Assembly (NCBI RefSeq): GCF_024642085.1
Contig: NZ_JAHEBV010000010.1
Span: 1-64,000 of the forward strand
Length of the DNA: 64,000 nt
From: Novosphingobium sp.
Lineage (GTDB): Bacteria > Pseudomonadota > Alphaproteobacteria > Sphingomonadales > Sphingomonadaceae
Reading direction: 5' to 3'
Shown here in pieces: positions 51,629-62,000 of the stretch (the first letter of the stretch is position 1; every line of letters begins with the position of its first letter). The notes beneath the pieces were generated by a model. The model searched no databases. It was not told the origin of the DNA and saw only the letters and a program-made list of their open reading frames with translations. The position numbers and the translations under genes were made by a program.

Positions 51629-53757
51629 GGCTTGAGCCCCACTCCAGCAGATGCGATGATTTCATCCCTTGGTCCGTCGGCCACAATCCGCCCCTTGTCG
51701 AGTACGATCAGGCGGTTGCAAATGGCAAAAAGTGCCGGTCGGTGGGTCGAAATAATCAGTGTCTGGTCAGATGTCAGCGATTGGGACAGCCGGTCGACGA
51801 ATAGTTTCTCGGTCTGGCTGTCCATCGCGCCTGTAGGTTCATCCAGGAACAGCAGCTTTGATGGACGGACAAAGGCGCGTGCCAGCGTCAGGAAACTGCG
51901 CTGGCCGCCCGACAGACAGCTGCCTGCCTCACCCACCCCGCGGTCGAACCCGCCAGCGTCCTGGCTAAGGAACTGGTCCGCACCGACAAAGCGCAGCGCA
52001 TCAATCATCGCTGCGTCATCGACCACGCCCGCACCCAGTGCCAAGTTGTCCTTGATCGTACCAGAGAACAGGCTGGCATCCTGGCCGACAAAGCGAAAAG
52101 CATCGCGCAGTTCCTGGGGACGGTATTGGCGGCTGTCGATCCCGTCGATCAGCATGGCCCCGGCGCCGGGCTGGTACAGCCCGCACAGCAACCTGCCCAG
52201 GGTCGATTTGCCCGATGCGACCCGCCCGACAATCGCGATCCGGTCCCCGGGGTTGATGGTCAGATTAATGTCCTTCAGCGATTCGCCCGACGCCTCGGGA
52301 TAGCTGAACGCGGCGTCTTCAAGACGGATGGTGGCTGAACGCACCGACGGGGTCAGCGATGCGCTGCCCATCCGGCGTTCGTCCGGTGCATCCCACAGCT
52401 TCTGGATTGATTGCAGGGTTTGCTGTGCCTGCTGACCGCGGGTGAGCAAAAATGCCAGCTGACCGGCCGGGGCCAGCGAACGCGACGACAGCATGACGAT
52501 TGCAACGATCGCGCCCATGGTGATCTTGCCCGCATCGAACAGGTAATATCCGCCTACGATTAGTGCGATGTTGGACACCTGCTGGAACGTACTGGCCATG
52601 CCGATGGCAGTGGTGCTGACGTCTTTCAACCGCTGCTGCGAATGGGCGCCAAGTTCCGCCAGCTTGCGCCAGCGCCCCAACATCGCACCTTCCCCCGCAA
52701 TGGACTTTAAGGTTTCAAGCCCGGCGATCGATTCCACCAACAGTGTCTGCTGAAGGCCGTGGTCAGCCTGCGCTTCGCGCGCAGCATGGATAACCTGGCC
52801 GCGTAGCCTGAGGCCGATCAGCGCCATGATTGCCATGGCAATCAGCGGGACCAGGGCCAGCCAACCCGCGATCCACGCGATCAGCGCAACGAACAAGACA
52901 AGAAAGAGAAGATCAATGACCAGCATAATCGTGGTCGAAGCATAGAAATCGCGCACCAGCGCATATTCGGACACGCGTGCGACCATGTTGCCAGTGTGGC
53001 CCTTTCGGTCGGCAAGCGGGGCAGCAAGGATCTTGGAATAGATCTTTTGCGAAAGCTTCATGTCGAGTTCGTGTCCGATCTCGTCAAGCACGGCCGAGCG
53101 CGCACGGCGCAGCGCATATTCGATCGCAAAGGCCCCCAGCACGCCCACCGCCAGCACCCAGAGAGTTGCCTGGGTGCGGTTGGGAATGACGCGGTCATAC
53201 ACATTCATCGAAAACAGCGGCAGCGCCAGCGCCAGCATGTTGATGATCAGGGTCGACACCCAGACCGGGGCAAAACGGCGTCGCAACTTTGCGACTTCCG
53301 ACCAGAACCAGTGCGTGCGGGCGCCGACTTCCCACGGCTGACCTTCGGCGCGCAGGGCAGAGGGATCGCCGAACACCGTCGACATCCAGCCCGCATAGTC
53401 GCTTTCCAGCGCCTTCATCGGCTCCCATTGCGATTGCCCTGTTTCCGGACGCCAGACCAGCGCATCACCGTCGCGCAGTTCGTGGATTACCGCGATCCGA
53501 TCATCGCCCAGCGCGATCAGCGCAGGATAGCTGGAAGCCCGGTGCGGCAGACGCTTGGGACGCTGCGCATCACTGTTGAGACCCAGAACCTCAAGCGCCG
53601 GTTCGGCCTGATGCAGCGGCAGCTGCCCCCGAGCATCCAGCGCCAGGCCCGCCAGCATGGCCTGTGAAAACGGTACGCCAAACCGCTCTGCCAGCTGGGC
53701 CAGTGCGGCGACCAGCGGGTCAGCTTGGGCGGTAAAAGCAGAAGGCCCATCGGCCAT
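51625..53757 (-). CDS. Type I secretion ABC permease/ATPase (LapB-like)
   Basis: A 710-residue exporter. The N-terminal 130 residues are a C39-peptidase-like domain without a catalytic Cys (the helix reads LAERFGVPFSQAMLAGL), as in LapB and HlyB. Then come six membrane helices (160-430) and an ATPase with Walker A GRVASGKSTLG, signature LSGGQRSFLTLARA and Walker B LLFLDEPTGAMD. It drives export of the unfolded adhesin. It is first of the ATPase-SleB-HlyD group and separated by 104 nt from the TolC-like gene, a gap with a small hairpin (53783-53810). Confidence 0.94.
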   Translation of the reverse strand: MADGPSAFTAQADPLVAALAQLAERFGVPFSQAMLAGLALDARGQLPLHQAEPALEVLGLNSDAQRPKRLPHRASSYPALIALGDDRIAVIHELRDGDALVWRPETGQSQWEPMKALESDYAGWMSTVFGDPSALRAEGQPWEVGARTHWFWSEVAKLRRRFAPVWVSTLIINMLALALPLFSMNVYDRVIPNRTQATLWVLAVGVLGAFAIEYALRRARSAVLDEIGHELDMKLSQKIYSKILAAPLADRKGHTGNMVARVSEYALVRDFYASTTIMLVIDLLFLVLFVALIAWIAGWLALVPLIAMAIMALIGLRLRGQVIHAAREAQADHGLQQTLLVESIAGLETLKSIAGEGAMLGRWRKLAELGAHSQQRLKDVSTTAIGMASTFQQVSNIALIVGGYYLFDAGKITMGAIVAIVMLSSRSLAPAGQLAFLLTRGQQAQQTLQSIQKLWDAPDERRMGSASLTPSVRSATIRLEDAAFSYPEASGESLKDINLTINPGDRIAIVGRVASGKSTLGRLLCGLYQPGAGAMLIDGIDSRQYRPQELRDAFRFVGQDASLFSGTIKDNLALGAGVVDDAAMIDALRFVGADQFLSQDAGGFDRGVGEAGSCLSGGQRSFLTLARAFVRPSKLLFLDEPTGAMDSQTEKLFVDRLSQSLTSDQTLIISTHRPALFAICNRLIVLDKGRIVADGPRDEIIASAGVGLKP

Positions 53758-53861
53758 ATGGTCAGTTCCTGTTGTGCGATGCCCCTGCCCCCGGGGAAGA
53801 GGAGGCAGGGACTCACTTCGATCATGCGGGGTGGATAGCCGCCCCGTACACCCGCGCCCGT

Positions 53862-55259
53862 TTACTTGGGCCGGGTGCGGTATTCGAGCTCAGCCGGCTT
53901 GGCCGGGCCATAGTTGAAGCGATCACGTTCCTTCTCGCCCGCACCGGCGCCGGGCGCGATATTCATCGCCGAAAGAAAGCGATTGGTCGCGGCCAGCGTC
54001 TGGTAGCGGGCAAAGATCGCTGAAAAGCGCGACGTTTCAAGGCGGACCTGCGTGTTGTAGCGCGCGTTCTGCGAATCGAGCACATCAAGCAGCGAGCGGC
54101 GGCCAACACTGAACTGGCTGCGATAGGAAAGCAGCAGGTCGTCGCTGACTTTGCTTTGCGTTTCGAGGTCGCTGGTGATCCGTGTCTGGCTGTCGAGCTT
54201 GGACCAGGCTGTGCGCACATCTTCTTCCGATTGGCGCACCACTGTGTAAAGGCGGTAGCGGCTCTCGCTCGCGCGGCGGACCATCTCCTGGTAATTGGCG
54301 CGATTGATCCCGCCATCGAAGATGTTCCAGCGCAGGAAGGCGCGGCCCTGGACGTCGCGGGTAGCCCCGTCGACTCCGTCAATGTCGTGGCCGATCCGCC
54401 CCGTCACATCGATCCCGATCTTGGGCAACTGATCCGCTTTGACGCTGTTGGCCAGGGCATGGCTGGCATCGACATCGGCTTCGGCTTCGCGGACCAGCGG
54501 GTTTTGCGTGCGGGCAAGACCAACCGCTTCGGCCACCGATCCTGGCATGGCCTCGTTCAGCAAGGGCGGCTGGATCACCGCATCGATGTCGAGACCCGAA
54601 AGCGTTCGCAAGCTGATCTTCGCCTCGGTCAGGGCCTGCTCGGCCTCAATCGTGCGGACGCGGGCGGCCTGAAGGCGTTCCTGCGCCTGTTGCTGGTCGG
54701 CAATCGAGATCGAACCCTGTTCGACACCCGATCCCAGATCTTTCACCAGCGCTTCGTGGAAGGCAACGTTGTCCATGCTGGCGGCCACAACACGCTGCTG
54801 AAGCAGCACGTCAAGGTACTGGCGTGCAACCTGAAGCGCGATGAACTCCGAACGTTCGACGACCCGCAGCGAAGCGCCGTCGACACGCGCAGCCTGACGC
54901 AACAGTTCGCCCCGGCGGCGGCCAAAGTCGATCAGCGTCCATTCGGCGCGCACTTCACCGGTGACCGGATAAAGCTCGTTGTTCTGAATCCCGGTCAGAC
55001 GCCGGGTAGGGTTGTCGAGATGACGGATGCCAGCCGATCCTTCAACGTCGACGCGCGGTGCATAGAGCCCCTGAGCCTGCTTGCGTTCGAACTGGATGGC
55101 TTCCTTGTTGTACTGCGCCTGGGCAATCTCGGGATTCGAGTTCACCGCGACAGCGATAACGTCCGGCATGGAAACAGGCGCCGATTGCGCGAGCGCGGGC
55201 GTAGCGACAGACGCCAGCAGCGTTACAAGGCTGGCGGCAAGCGATTTCTTTATGGTCAT
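53862..55259 (-). CDS. TolC-family outer-membrane channel of the type I system (LapE-like)
   Basis: A 465-residue outer-membrane efflux protein with a signal peptide (MTIKKSLAASLVTLLASVATPALA). It has two repeats of the TolC/OEP domain with long helices (NPEIAQAQYNKEAIQFERKQAQG; VREAEADVDASHALANSVKAD) and the AYRSQFSVGRRSLLDVLDSQNA-like closing motif (here LSYRSQFSVGRRSLLDVL). It forms the trimeric exit pore for HlyD and the ATPase. The C-terminal 25 residues are hydrophilic. ATG at 55259; gap of 17 nt to the OmpA-like gene upstream. Confidence 0.92.
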   Translation of the reverse strand: MTIKKSLAASLVTLLASVATPALAQSAPVSMPDVIAVAVNSNPEIAQAQYNKEAIQFERKQAQGLYAPRVDVEGSAGIRHLDNPTRRLTGIQNNELYPVTGEVRAEWTLIDFGRRRGELLRQAARVDGASLRVVERSEFIALQVARQYLDVLLQQRVVAASMDNVAFHEALVKDLGSGVEQGSISIADQQQAQERLQAARVRTIEAEQALTEAKISLRTLSGLDIDAVIQPPLLNEAMPGSVAEAVGLARTQNPLVREAEADVDASHALANSVKADQLPKIGIDVTGRIGHDIDGVDGATRDVQGRAFLRWNIFDGGINRANYQEMVRRASESRYRLYTVVRQSEEDVRTAWSKLDSQTRITSDLETQSKVSDDLLLSYRSQFSVGRRSLLDVLDSQNARYNTQVRLETSRFSAIFARYQTLAATNRFLSAMNIAPGAGAGEKERDRFNYGPAKPAELEYRTRPK

Positions 55260-55276
55260 GGTCCTGCCCCCTGCAG

Positions 55277-56008
55277 TCAATTCTGGACGGTGATTTCGAC
55301 GCGGCGGTTCTGCGGGTTACGCTCTCCGTCAGCGGTCGGCACCTTGGGCGAGCTTTCGCCTTGGCCCGATACCATCAGTGCGCCCGGATCTGCACCCTGC
55401 GACCCCAGCATCTGCGAGACCGCCTGCGCGCGATGCACCGACAGGCCGTTGTTGTACGCATCGCTGCCCGACCGATCGGTATGACCGGTCACGGTCAATC
55501 CTTTCCAGCCGCAGGCTTTGAGGTTCTGCGCGGCAGCCTGGATTATCGGCATGGCACTTTCAGGCGGAACAGCGCTGTCCCATTCGAAGAACACGATCCC
55601 GGCAATACTTTCGCGGCAGGCCGGATTGTCGACCGGAACAGCCGGCGCCTGGACCGCAACCGGCATGGGCTGGGCGTTCATCCGCATGGCGGCGTCGATG
55701 CATTTGCCAATCGACACGGGATCCTTGGTGCTGCTTTTCAGAAAACCCAGCGCGATGCCGCACTGCGCCTTGGCCTGAATCGCCCACAGATAGCGCGGAT
55801 CATTCGCTCCGACCGTGCCCCCGTCACGCGTCAAAGCCAGCGCCGCATCATAGCGCTGGCCGATTTCCCCCTTCAGTTCGGATACTGACATCGACATCAT
55901 GTCGACCGAGGTCACCAAGTTTCCCGCCACCGGCTGTTCCTGAGCGGCAGCCGGTGAGGCTACGGCAGAGGCAACCAATGCCATTGTCAGTTTAGTCGTA
56001 TTACGCAT
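55277..56008 (-). CDS. OmpA-family peptidoglycan-binding protein
   Basis: A 243-residue protein with a signal peptide (MRNTTKLTMALVASAVASPAAA), a helical middle (residues about 35-130) and a C-terminal OmpA domain: SIAGIVFFEWDSAVPPESAMPIIQAAA, TVTGHTDRSGSDAYNNGLSVHRAQAV and NPQNRRVEITVQN. The TGHTDRxG-N-LSxxRA set binds diaminopimelate of peptidoglycan. No barrel is present, so it may be a periplasmic anchor. It lies between the adhesin and the TolC-like gene in the operon and may hold the exporter to the wall. The ATG at 56008 is listed; one at 56056 would overlap the adhesin stop. Confidence 0.88.
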   Translation of the reverse strand: MRNTTKLTMALVASAVASPAAAQEQPVAGNLVTSVDMMSMSVSELKGEIGQRYDAALALTRDGGTVGANDPRYLWAIQAKAQCGIALGFLKSSTKDPVSIGKCIDAAMRMNAQPMPVAVQAPAVPVDNPACRESIAGIVFFEWDSAVPPESAMPIIQAAAQNLKACGWKGLTVTGHTDRSGSDAYNNGLSVHRAQAVSQMLGSQGADPGALMVSGQGESSPKVPTADGERNPQNRRVEITVQN

Positions 56009-56052
56009 CGCGATATTCCCCAATTTCGCTGCAGTCTCATAAATCCCCTTCA

Positions 56053-59000
56053 TCACGCCAAGGCAGCGGCCTGTTCGTGATCGAGCACCTGCATCAAGCT
56101 GAGATGCGGCGCTCCTGCGTCGTGGCCGGATCCCTGCACACTGCTGTCAAGCAGTCCCTGGAGTGCAAAGTCACCCGCCTTATGCGAAGCTTCCGTACCG
56201 GTTGCGGCCCCCGCCGCGAAATGATCGACCAAGTGGTCGACCGCGTGATTGCCGGCGGCATCGGCCATCGCCTCGGCAACGGCGGGCGCTGCCATTTCAC
56301 CCTTCACCGCAGCCGGAGCGGCAACTGTCAGCAGTGCGTCCATCGCTGACTGACCGGCATCGTGCGCAGCGAACAGCGCACTTTTCCCGCTGTCTGCAGC
56401 CAAATTCGCCCCGTCGCTACCGTGATCAGCCGGCTTGTCCTGGCTGGCATGACCAAGGCCGGCATCGCCGCGGTCTGCGCTCCCATGCGTGTCAGCCATC
56501 GCCGCAATCTTGCCAGAGGCCAGCGCGGCGAGCTGCACGGAGGCAGACTGTGGTGCAGAGTCGGACACGTCGATCGCCGCAATGGCAGTAACGGCTGGCA
56601 AATCGGCAGTATGCGCAGCTGCCGTTCGCAAGCCTGTATCAGCAGCAGCATTGGCGTGGTCCAGCGCCATTGCTGCCAGCAGGCCGGTTGCCGCTGCGTT
56701 CATCGCAGCCAGTTCGGCAGGTTGAGCCTGCCGCTGAAGCGATGTTGTGGCAAAGGCCACGTCGGCTGCATTCCCCGATGTGCCATCGACGCGGATGTAT
56801 GTCGTCGTCCCAAAAATGGTTACGTCGCCATTTGCCGCTGTTGCACCCTGACCATCGCTGGTCAGATTGAGGCTGACAATGCCAAGTTCGGTCAGGGTCT
56901 TGAACTCACCTGCTTCGCTCACCCCGTTGCTGTTGGAATCCTGCCACACCCCGAATTGGGCAAAGGACGCATCCTGCGCATCCAACATGCCATCATGGTT
57001 GCTGTCGTAGATCGCTGCAACGCCTTGCAAATCGGTCAGGCCATTGCCGCCAAAGACAATCTCGCGTCCGTTGTCGACACTGCCCGATCCGTTGGCGTCG
57101 ATCGCCAGCAGACCGTCGTGTGCATCGACCCAGGCGGTGCCGACCTTGGTGCCGGAACCGTCATAGTCAAAGCTGACGCCCGCATCGGCCGCCAGATAGT
57201 GGATGCCATCACCATTGAGGTCAATCGCGATCGGTGCAGCCGGGGCAAGCGGCGTAAGGCCGGTTGCGACATGCACAGAGAAGCTGCCGGTCGAGGTCGG
57301 ATCGCCATCCCCGTCTGTCAAGGTTACCGTGAAGGGCAGGGTTTTGTCGATGGTAGTCGAAGTCACACCGATGTCGGTCAGATTTAGTTTGATCGATCCG
57401 GTTGCTTCATAAACGTCAATCCAAGCGATCTGCGTTCCCGCGGGCGAATTTACGGTCAGGGTTGACGCGGCGGTTGCGCCATCAAGCACCCAGTTCTGCG
57501 TGGTTCCGTTGGTATAATGCGCAACAAACTCAATCTTGTCGCCGCCCCCAAAGTTGAAGAACGAGAACGAAGCATAGCTGACGTTGGCATAGGGCCCGGC
57601 AACTGGCGGAGTGTAACCACCCGGTCCGTCATAATCATTTAGCGCACCGAAATCGAAGCGAATGAACTCACCCGCGTCGAAATTATTGTTGGCCAGCCCC
57701 CACCCGCTGGTGGACCCGTTGACGTCGGTGCGCTGAGTCATGTCAGGCGTTCCGCCCGCAAGCCAGGCACCTTCCTCGCCGCCAGTGAAGCCGCCGGTAG
57801 CAGCCCAACCGGTCACCAAAGTTAGCTTTTCAGCCGTGGCCGAGTTGGTCACTTCAATGCCGTTGCTTGGCCCCGAACCGAAAGCGCCGTTCGACAGGAT
57901 CGACACATTGGTGACGGTCGGATCGAGCGCGGTGATCAGATCGAAGGTGTATTGGCCCGAAGTGCCGGCATTAGGACTGACCGACAGGGTAAATACCGCG
58001 GTATCTCCGGCGTTGAACGTCCCGCTGTTGTCGTTGTCGGCATAGGCGGTCAGAACACTGCCGACCTGATTGGTGACGAGCGCGTGCCCGCCCGAGGTCA
58101 ACCCGGTGACATTTGCCGTTATCGTCATCGTGCTGCCCGCGCCATCGGCGCCAGGCGTGAAGTGCAGTGTACCAACCGCCGGAGCAGTGGCCGGATTGTT
58201 GTCGGTCTGCTGGTTCTGCACGGTGCCAAGCATCGGCGCATCATCCAGGAAGGTCAGGTTCTGGCCGATGTTGGCTGTTGCCGTGGCAGCATCGCCGTCG
58301 CCATCGGTGAAAGTGCCGGTAAGTGTGATCAGGTTGTCTGCGGCCAGAGTGATCGCCTGGTTCGGCCCGGTATTGGGCGAATGGACTATCGCTCGCAGCT
58401 GGTCGAGAGTGACATCGCCGGAACCGTTGACGCTGACCGTAAATACCAACAGGTTGCTGCCAGCCGTGCGGCCTTCGACGACCCCGCCGTTCATGACCAG
58501 ATTTACCGCCTGGCCGCTGAGCGTATCCGTCAGGCCGCTGGCACCAGCGTTCAGCCCAAGGGTATAAGCCGTACCGCCACCGATAGCTGCGCCATCCGCA
58601 CCGAAGTTGGCAGTAAAGACCGACGCGAAACTGGCTGTGGCGTTGGTCGCAAGGATCGTTTCATCGACAGTCAACTGCGGCTGGGTTGTCGATGCCGTAG
58701 GAGCTGGCATGTCATCGTTGAACACGATGACCATCTGTCCAGACGTGGTGCTGTCACCATCACTATCGGTGGAGAGGTAATTCAGCAAAGTCGATGTGCT
58801 GGTTTCATTGCCGCCTGCTGTGTGCAGGACATTATCGACCAAGGTGACCGTGTAGGCGCCGGAAGGAGTCAGGGAAACCGTAAACAGCACCCCGCGCGGA
58901 CCAGTTGCAGTCAGCGTGTTGGTCAGTGTGTTCCAACTGTAGTTGACGGTTTCAGTGCCAATCGTGCCCAGCGTACCGTTGAGATTGGCGAAGCTGACCG

Positions 59001-62000
59001 TGCCGGTATCGTTGCCAAAATTGACGTTGATCTGGCCGCGGAAACTGGCTTCGCTGGACAGCGGGCCATCCAAATCGCCCGAGTTGGCATCGATGTCCCC
59101 GGTGCCGGATGCTGGATTGCTGCTGGCAAGACCATCATCGTCAACCGCAGCGCCGACGGCGGGCGGGTTGGGTACCGAATCCGCCAGTAGCGTGATGGTC
59201 GCAGTAGCCATCGACGGATCGCCGTCTCGGTCAGTGATCGTGTACTGGAACGTGATCGTTCCGGTTTCGCCTGCACCGGGAGTGTAGGTAAAGGTGCCGT
59301 TGCCATTATTGATCAGAGTGCCACTCGCAGCGCCAAGGCCGTTGTGCAGCGATCCCGGCACGAGAGCCACGCTGGTCGCCAGGGTTCCATCGGCGCCGCG
59401 CTCGTCGTTGGTGAAGACGTTGATTGTCACAGGTGCATTCTCAAGCCCCTGAATGGCGCTGTCATCATGCGCCGATGGGGTGTCATCGTTGATGGTGACA
59501 CTGAAGGTCCCGGTCGCCGAAGCGCGGTCACCATCGGCGTCCACTGCTTGAACGATACCGGTGAAGCTCAGGACAAGGTTGTTTTCGTCCAGCCCCTGGG
59601 CATGATCAATCGGGCCCAGCAGGGTGAAGGTCCATCCGCCGGTGGAGGAATTGAGACTGAGAGTGAATACCGGCGAAGCACCTGCCGTTGCAGTCAGCAC
59701 GTTGCCCGCGATCGCATAGGTGATCGCCACGCCGCCTGAAGAGAGCGCGGGCAGGCCCGTGGTGGTGGTTAGCAGATACTGCGGCGCGGTGTCCGCCCCG
59801 CCAGAGAACAACCCTACGACCGACCCTGTTGCAACGGTGGTTGCCGCAATGTCACCGGTACCGCCCGCGATTCCGCCGGAAAGGCCGCCATCTTCGTCAA
59901 CCGAACCCGACGTTGTGCCTGTGGTAGCAATCGGGCTGTCGTCTTCGATCGAAACGGTAATGGTTGTCGGGCTGGAAACGGTGCCGTCGGAAACATTTAC
60001 CGGCACGGTCAGCGCCAGGCTGTCCTCGACCGCGTTATTGGGATGATCGATGTGGCCCAGCAGCGTCACGGTGTAGTTACCTGAACCATCAATGGTGACG
60101 GTGATAACCGGGATGCCGCCTGCCGTACCTGTAAGCGAACCTGTGCCGCTGCCAGTCCAGACAACCGCAACGCCGCCCGACGTAAGGCCCGGCGTGGGCG
60201 TTCCCAGCGTGTAGAACAGTGTATCGCCATCGACATCGGTAGCGATGATCACACCCGTGCCAACTGTGCTGTTGGTCGTATCGGTGTTGCCGACATCATC
60301 CGGGTTGCCCAGCGGCAGGCCTTCTTCGGAGACGGCGGTTGTTCCGGGGTTTACGCTCGGTGCATCATTGGTGCCATCTATCCGGATCGTCAGGGTCGCG
60401 GTGGTCTTGTCACCATCGCGGTCGGTGATCTGATAGGTAAATATCTCTGTCAGGAATTCGCCTGTATCAAGTGCCTGGACCGCCGCCTTGGTGTTATCAA
60501 GCGTGTAGGTATACTGGCCATCGGATCCCAGGATCAGCGAGCCGTAGGTGCCTGCAAGCGACACACCGACGGTGCCGGAAGTAGCGCCGAACGCTATGCC
60601 CGTCACAGGGCCGGTGAGCGGTTCGCCATCGGCGCCGATCGAATCCTTGACCCCGTCAGTAGCGTTCAAGTCACTACCGCCGCTGCCCGTGAAGACATTT
60701 CCGTCCGCCACACTGGGTCCATCTTCCGTGACGGTGTCGGTATCATCAAAGGCAAGCGGCGTGTCGTCGTTGACAACGATGAGCAACTGACCTGGCGCTT
60801 TGTCGAGATCGCCGTCGGTCACAACATAGTTGAGCGTAAAAGACAGATTTTCTTCAATTGTGCCGATGGTCGGATGCAACACCGGCGCATTCTGGGTGAC
60901 GGTGTAAGCCCCGCTAACAGCGTTAAGCGTAACCGTCGCAACGGTCACGAAGCTGCCGCCTTGGTTCTGCTGGACCAGAATGTTTGAACCCGCTGCCACG
61001 TACTGGAAGCCGGCCGGTGCGCCAGTGGTCAGGAAAGCGAGCGTGCCGCCGTCATTGCCATAAGTGTGCGAAAGCGTGCCGGCGGTGAACTGCACTGCGC
61101 CGGTATCGCCGTCACCGCCTGGATTTCCGTTTGCCAGCGCATCGTCGTTGAGGAACACGGTCAGGTTGCTGCCGGCACTTGGCGCATCGTCCACAAACTG
61201 CAGGTGATCGCCGATGCCGATTGTCGCGGGAACGCTGTCACCGTCGCGGTCGGTGACTGTCTGGGTCAGACTGATCAGGTCTGCCGCAAGGGTTTCGACA
61301 TCATTCGGCCCTGTGTTTGGATCGTGATAAACTGCGCGCAGCTGGTCTAACGTTACCGCGCCGGTGGAATTGACCGAAACCTGGAAGACCAGATCGTTGC
61401 TGGCAGTCCGGCCTTCCACTACCCCGCCGACCAGAGACAGCGTGACAGCTTGACCTGACAGCGTATCGATCAAGCCGCTGGGACCCGAAACAACCGACAG
61501 CGCATAAGCGATGCCGCCGCCAACAGCAGCACCGTCTGCACCGAAGTGCGGTGTAAAAACTGTGCTGAAATCAGCCGTGTCATTGGTGCCCAGAGCCGTT
61601 TCATCGACTGTGAGCGTGGGAATAACGCCTGTTGCTGTCGGTGCCGGAGTGTCGTCGTTGACGTTGATCGTCAGTACGCCGGCCGCACTGTCGAGATCGG
61701 CGTCGGTTACGCTGTAGGCCAGCGTGAAGACCGTACCGTTTTCGTCGGCACCGCTGGCATGCATGATCGGCGCAAGCTGGGTAACGGTATAGGCGCCCGT
61801 CCCTTCTGCCAGAGTAATCGCCACTACCTTGACCGCGCCCTGGAAAACATCGATCCCGGTGCCGTTGGCAACATAGCTGAAGCCGGCGGGTGCACCGGTC
61901 GTCGCCAAAGCCCAGGTCAGCGCACCGTCGCCGCCTGATCCGGCCAGTGTGCCGGCCGTGTTGGCGGTATCAGGATCAACATCGCCGATGCCGCCCGGAT

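Noticed and set aside
57952..59190. A long plus-strand open frame inside the adhesin gene
   Set aside because: Antisense to a repetitive, GC-rich coding sequence; it has no family motif and its composition follows from the repeats.
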